DNA of 57,496 nucleotides from Deltaproteobacteria bacterium (GTDB taxonomy: Bacteria; Myxococcota_A; Polyangia; JAAYKL01): positions 1-57,496 of the forward strand of contig JAQTNF010000013.1 in NCBI GenBank assembly GCA_028713995.1, given 5' to 3'. Shown one piece after another: positions 53,486 to 57,496 of the stretch; positions within the stretch are counted from its first letter, which is position 1, and every line of letters starts with the position of its first letter. The position numbers and the translations under genes were made by a program. Under the pieces are notes generated by a model. The model was not told where the DNA came from and ran no database searches. It saw only the letters and a list, made by a program, of their open reading frames with translations.

Positions 53486-55234
53486 ATGAGCCAGACACAG
53501 CATACCCCACCGAAAAAGACAGACGAAGAATTCGAGGCGCTTCTAAACTCAAGTTTCGAGATCGAGTCACCCTTGCAGGAGGGCCGCATCGTCAAGGGCG
53601 AGGTGGTCAAGGTCGGCAAGGACCACGTCGTCGTGGACATCGGCTTCAAGTCCGAGGGCGAGATCGCGATCCACGAGTTCGCCGACACCACGGGACAGAT
53701 CCGGGTCAACGTTGGTGATCGCATCGACGTCCTTCTCGAAGCACTCGAAAATGAGAACGGACTTGTCGAGCTTTCCAAGGAGAAGGCCGACAAGATGAAG
53801 GTGTGGGACGAGATCTCGGCCGCGTGCGAGCGCGACGAGATCATCGAAGGCACCATCAGCCAGCGCGTCAAGGGCGGGCTGTCCGTGACGATCCGCGGCG
53901 GGGTCAAGGCCTTCCTGCCCGGCTCGCAGGTCGATCTGCGTCCCATCCGGAACCTGGAGCGGCTCATCGGCGAGACCCACCGCTTCAAGGTCATCAAGTT
54001 CAACAAGAAGCGCGGCAACATCGTGCTGTCGCGGCGCGTCCTGCTCGAGCAGGAGCGCGACGCCATGAAGGGCAAGACCCTCGAGCGGCTCCAGGAAGGC
54101 CTGGTCGTCGAGGGCATCGTCAAGAACATCACCGAGTACGGCGCGTTCGTCGATCTGGGCGGCATCGACGGGCTCCTGCACATCACGGACATGAGCTGGG
54201 GCCGCGTCGGCCACCCGTCGGAAATGCTCAAGGTCGGCGACAAGCTCAAGGTCAAGGTGCTCAAGTACAACGCCGAGACCGAGCGCGTCTCGCTGGGCCT
54301 CAAGCAGACCCAGGAAGATCCGTGGGCCGACACGGAGGCGCGTTATCCGATCGGGCTCAAGGTCAAGGGCAAGGTCGTCTCGATCACCGATTACGGCGCG
54401 TTCGTGGAGCTCGAGCAGGGCGTCGAGGGGCTCATCCACGTATCCGAGATGAGCTGGACCAAGCGCGTCAAGCACCCGTCCAAGATGCTCAACATCGGCG
54501 ATGAGGTCGAGTGTGTCGTCCTCGACGTCGACACCCAGGCCAAGCGCATCTCCCTCGGGCTCAAGCAGCTCGAGCCGCACCCGTGGGAGCGCTTCATCGC
54601 CAAGTACCACCCCGGCGACACGATCAAGGGCCGCATCCGCTCGATCACCGATTACGGCGTGTTCATCGGGATCGAGGAGGGCATCGACGGAATGGCCCAC
54701 AAGAGCGACCTGTCGTGGACCCAGCGCATCAACCACCCGTCCGAGCTGTTCCACAAGGGCGAGGAGGTCGAGGCGGTCATCCTGGGCGTCAACCACGAGG
54801 AGCAGAAGGTCAGCCTGGGCATCAAGCAGCTCTACGAGGATCCGTGGGAGCGCATCCCCATGGACTATCCGCTCGGCCAGGTGCGCGAGGTGAAGGTCAT
54901 CAAGGTGACGGACTTCGGCGCCTTCGTGGAGCTCGAGGCCGGCATCGAGGGCCTCATCCACGTGTCCGAGATGAGCAACGAGCGCGTGGACGACCCGCGC
55001 AAGATCGTGAAGGACGGCGACGTGGTCAAGGCGGAGATCATCACGGTGGATACCGCCGAGCGCAAGATCGGGCTCTCGATGAAGTCGCTGCTCGGCCGTG
55101 AGGACGAGGCCGACCTGGCGGAGTTCCACCAGAAGCTGTCGTCCGATCGCGCCACGCTCGGCGACGTGCTCGCCCAGAAGCTCGGCGAGATGGCTGCCGA
55201 GGCCGAAGAGACCATCAAGAAGGACGAGGCCTAA
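53486..55234 (+). CDS. rpsA: 30S ribosomal protein S1
   Basis: The 582-residue protein contains six S1 (OB-fold) repeats, each with a GAFVxLxxGxxGLxHxS-type core; the middle four are most alike and the first two are divergent, as usual. It helps the ribosome bind and unfold mRNA. The length matches the six-domain form. An in-frame TAG lies just before the ATG at 53486, so this start is fixed, but the strong SD-like AAGGAGGAGG (53455-53464) is 21 nt away. Confidence 0.96.
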   Translation: MSQTQHTPPKKTDEEFEALLNSSFEIESPLQEGRIVKGEVVKVGKDHVVVDIGFKSEGEIAIHEFADTTGQIRVNVGDRIDVLLEALENENGLVELSKEKADKMKVWDEISAACERDEIIEGTISQRVKGGLSVTIRGGVKAFLPGSQVDLRPIRNLERLIGETHRFKVIKFNKKRGNIVLSRRVLLEQERDAMKGKTLERLQEGLVVEGIVKNITEYGAFVDLGGIDGLLHITDMSWGRVGHPSEMLKVGDKLKVKVLKYNAETERVSLGLKQTQEDPWADTEARYPIGLKVKGKVVSITDYGAFVELEQGVEGLIHVSEMSWTKRVKHPSKMLNIGDEVECVVLDVDTQAKRISLGLKQLEPHPWERFIAKYHPGDTIKGRIRSITDYGVFIGIEEGIDGMAHKSDLSWTQRINHPSELFHKGEEVEAVILGVNHEEQKVSLGIKQLYEDPWERIPMDYPLGQVREVKVIKVTDFGAFVELEAGIEGLIHVSEMSNERVDDPRKIVKDGDVVKAEIITVDTAERKIGLSMKSLLGREDEADLAEFHQKLSSDRATLGDVLAQKLGEMAAEAEETIKKDEA

Positions 55235-55281
55235 GGCCCCCTCCCCCGCAACTTCCTGACAGTTCAAAACCGCCGAACCCG

Positions 55282-55300
55282 AGACCTCGACGGGTCTTGT
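55282..55300 (+). terminator. Possible rpsA terminator
   Basis: AGACC and GGTCT (55282-55297) form a 5-bp stem followed by TGTTT. It is weak and lies 48 bp after the stop. Confidence 0.3.
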
Positions 55301-55447
55301 TTCCCGACTGAGGTCCATTCGTGCGACGGGTGGCGGCGGGCGGGCGCCCGTCGCGCGCAGCGGGCGAGCACGATGGGCAGGCCGCCGACAGAACCCGTCG
55401 CAGTCGGGGCTGACAATTGGGAGCGGGGAGGAACGAATAGAGAGGGA

Positions 55448-56731
55448 CTACTGGGACAGGAAGTCGTCGACCGCATCCCCGCTCTTCTTCTTTTTGTCCT
55501 TCTTCTTGGGCTCGGGCTTCTCCTCGGCCCTCTTCTCCTCTGGAGCGGACTGCTTGAGCGGAGCCACGCTGCCGCCCTCGTCGCCGCCTTCGCCGCCGCC
55601 GCCGGACGTCTCGCCCAAAGCGCGCGGATTGAGCACGAGGCTGTTCAGCCTGAGCCGCACTCCCTCGTCGACCTTGGCCGGATTGATCCACAGGACGATG
55701 CGGTCGTTCACGTGCACGACCGTCGTCTCATCGTATTCCATCTCCACGCCCATGCGCTCCTTGCCCGTGGTGAGCGTAACCGCGATCGGCTTGCCCGAGC
55801 CCTTGGTGGCCGAGAACGCGGTCTCGTTGAACTCGGGGCACTCGGGTGGACGCGACGTGAGATCGTCCCAGATGAGGAACACGTCGCAGTCGTCCTTCTT
55901 GCTCTCCTTGCGCCAGGCATCGTTCGGGATCTCCCTGAAGGCGAAGAACAAAGGCTTCTCGCTCTTGAGCGTGAAGTCCTTCATGAGGCGCTTCGCCGGC
56001 GGCGGAACCTGTGACTCGGGAATGAACTCGCCAGAGGGCGACTTGAAGAGCGGCTTGCCCTCGGGGCTCATCATGGAGTTGCCGCTCGCGTCCACGGCCG
56101 GCTCGTAGACGAAGAGCGCCGGCGATTCGATGACCATGTTCTGGCTGCTCGCGGCCCGCACCAGCTCCTGCTGCATCTCCGGGTCGATGGGGAGCGAGGA
56201 CTTCACCTTCAAGATCTTCGCGCCGAAGAGCGTGGTCACCGCGTGCTGGTTCGGAGGCAGCCACCCCACGTCCTTGTCGATGCAGTCGGGATGCTCGGCG
56301 AACCGGATCTGCTCCGCCGGAACCTCCGCCGTCATGAGGTCATCGATCTCGATGGTCCAGTTGCGCGTCGTGATGTCGGTGAGCCCCGACGGCGCCAGAT
56401 CCGTGTAGAACCAGGCTCGGACGGCCTCCGCGACCTCGGCCTTGTGATCCCCCATGAGCCCCTGGGTCGTCACGTCCGCCGACTGCGGCGCGAGATTCTC
56501 GACCTTCTTGAAGCACTGCGTGTCCTCGCTCGCGCCCTCGCCGACGATGAACGGGAGATCGGCCTTGAGCGTGGCCTTGGGGAGCAGTGCCCAGACCTGG
56601 TAGTCCGGCCCCTTGGGTCCCTTGTCGACCGCCGTCGTCTCCTTGGGCGCCGCGGCTCCGCACCCGAGCGCCACCGCGAACACCGCCAGGACCATCGCGA
56701 ACCGGCCCACCTGTCTCAAATGCTTGAGCAT
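55448..56731 (-). CDS. Lipoprotein of unknown function with basic C-terminus
   Basis: The 427-residue protein has a lipobox LGC (Cys24), a soluble alpha-beta region of about 350 residues, and a C-terminal low-complexity tail (Gly/Glu then Lys-rich, EKPEPKKKDKKKKSG) ending DDFLSQ. GAGGAGGG precedes the ATG at 56731. I recognise no family. It is convergent with rpsA. Confidence 0.8.
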   Translation of the reverse strand: MLKHLRQVGRFAMVLAVFAVALGCGAAAPKETTAVDKGPKGPDYQVWALLPKATLKADLPFIVGEGASEDTQCFKKVENLAPQSADVTTQGLMGDHKAEVAEAVRAWFYTDLAPSGLTDITTRNWTIEIDDLMTAEVPAEQIRFAEHPDCIDKDVGWLPPNQHAVTTLFGAKILKVKSSLPIDPEMQQELVRAASSQNMVIESPALFVYEPAVDASGNSMMSPEGKPLFKSPSGEFIPESQVPPPAKRLMKDFTLKSEKPLFFAFREIPNDAWRKESKKDDCDVFLIWDDLTSRPPECPEFNETAFSATKGSGKPIAVTLTTGKERMGVEMEYDETTVVHVNDRIVLWINPAKVDEGVRLRLNSLVLNPRALGETSGGGGEGGDEGGSVAPLKQSAPEEKRAEEKPEPKKKDKKKKSGDAVDDFLSQ

Positions 56732-56914
56732 CGATCCCTCCTCTTTTGGGTTGACGCGTGCATGGGCTTCTCGATGGGCCATCTTACCACCTCGGCCGGG
56801 GCCGTGAAGCCCCAAGACGCATCCCCAAGACGCATCCGCGGCCTTGCGCCGGGCGAGGTCGTGAAGCCGCGGCTCCCGGGCTCGCGGCATGCTAGGATGA
56901 ACAAGGAGGCCATG

Positions 56915-57379
56915 ATGAATTCCGACGACAGAATCAACGCGCTCTTCGACAGGCTCGACCAATGGCGGCACCTGCCCACGTACCAGCTCGAGCGCCGCGC
57001 CGACATCTTCTTCTCGCTCTACCTCAAGGGGGTGCTCGAAAAGGAGCTCGAGGTCGACCTCCTTGACGAGATCATCCCCGAGTTCCCGCTGAAGAAGGAT
57101 CTCGTCGGGCCCGAGCTCAAGAAGAACCTGTCGGTGAAGGTCGACTACGTCCTGTTCTCCAGGGACCTCGAGGTCGCCTACTTCGTGGAGCTGAAGACCG
57201 ATCGCCGGCTCCGAAGCCGGAGCCAGGACGACGATCTCGCCCATGCTCGCGACAAGCGGTTCCGCAAGCTCCTTCAGGGGGTCGTGGACATCGGTTCCGC
57301 GTCCAAGGACAGCCACAAGTACTACCGGCTGTTCCATGACCTCGCGCAGCTCGGGTTCCTGACCCTCCCGCTAGGCTGA
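56915..57379 (+). CDS. PD-(D/E)XK-like protein of unknown role
   Basis: The 154-residue protein has a helical start and a core SVKVDYVLFS … AYFVELKTDRR, in which Asp (VDY) and Glu-x-Lys (ELK) are spaced as in the PD-(D/E)XK nuclease fold. The full active site cannot be proven by eye. The ATG at 56915 is preferred (AAGGAGG 5 nt upstream); 56912 is the alternative. No restriction or repair gene is nearby. Confidence 0.65.
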   Translation: MNSDDRINALFDRLDQWRHLPTYQLERRADIFFSLYLKGVLEKELEVDLLDEIIPEFPLKKDLVGPELKKNLSVKVDYVLFSRDLEVAYFVELKTDRRLRSRSQDDDLAHARDKRFRKLLQGVVDIGSASKDSHKYYRLFHDLAQLGFLTLPLG

Positions 57380-57454
57380 AGTTCCCCCGCGGTCCGGACA
57401 CAGTTCGTCAGTGATCATCGGGAGATAGGCTGGAAATCGGGTGCACGCGCCTGT

Positions 57455-57496
57455 CTACACGGCGATCTCCTTGAGGAGGTCGAAGGCGCGCTGCTG
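57455..57496 (-). CDS. C-terminal end of a leftward gene (partial)
   Basis: The right edge holds an open frame with the last 13 codons, QQRAFDLLKEIAV, and a TAG at 57455. The reading frame and composition fit a coding end, but nothing identifies the product. Confidence 0.35.
   Translation of the reverse strand, partial: QQRAFDLLKEIAV

Overview
The window is high-GC bacterial chromosome. It probably comes from a deltaproteobacterial or Myxococcota-like lineage. This is inferred from several features together: many secreted lipoproteins whose lipobox is followed by long Asp-Thr/Ser/Ala linkers, MopE-type DNDGDG motifs, a choice-of-anchor-L protein, zinc-ribbon/TPR and DUF4388/PEGA proteins, and a selenocysteine tRNA. 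No rRNA or species-level marker is present, so the placement is tentative.

Left part (1-20.7 kb). A leftward operon encodes NuoE-like, NuoF-like and GltD-like flavo-iron-sulfur subunits followed by a lipoprotein cut by the window edge. A VOC protein, an O-methyltransferase, an HU protein with a consensus promoter, a zinc-ribbon protein and a dual cyclic-nucleotide-binding-domain protein follow. Next come a Cys-rich lipoprotein, a 1247-residue zinc-ribbon/TPR membrane protein, a fused ketosynthase/chain-length-factor-like protein, a lytic transglycosylase lipoprotein and a NYN-domain protein.

Accessory block (20.0-33.4 kb). A VapBC toxin-antitoxin pair with its own operator/promoter lies beside a decayed PIN-toxin remnant. 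A three-gene leftward operon encodes an ABC/AAA-type ATPase, an HNH-like protein (together resembling Septu PtuAB) and an Eco57I-type restriction-methylase; it looks like a composite defence operon. Two envelope genes, an acyl-CoA dehydrogenase, a small biotinyl carrier and an ABC ATPase without a permease follow. An IS91-family element then abuts the 3' end of a class A PBP.

Right part (33.4-57.5 kb). This is mostly housekeeping and signalling: the PBP, a DT-linker lipoprotein, sucCD preceded by a histidine kinase/response regulator pair, a choice-of-anchor-L lipoprotein, a PHP phosphoesterase, a diguanylate cyclase, tRNA-Sec(UCA), a hypothetical protein, a REP-like tandem palindrome array and a lower-GC lipoprotein. 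An FGE-sulfatase-domain lipoprotein, a double-REC/DUF4388/PEGA protein, a lipoprotein-cmk-rpsA run, another lipoprotein and a PD-(D/E)XK-like orphan complete it. Very long open frames opposite most genes are high-GC shadows and are not listed.
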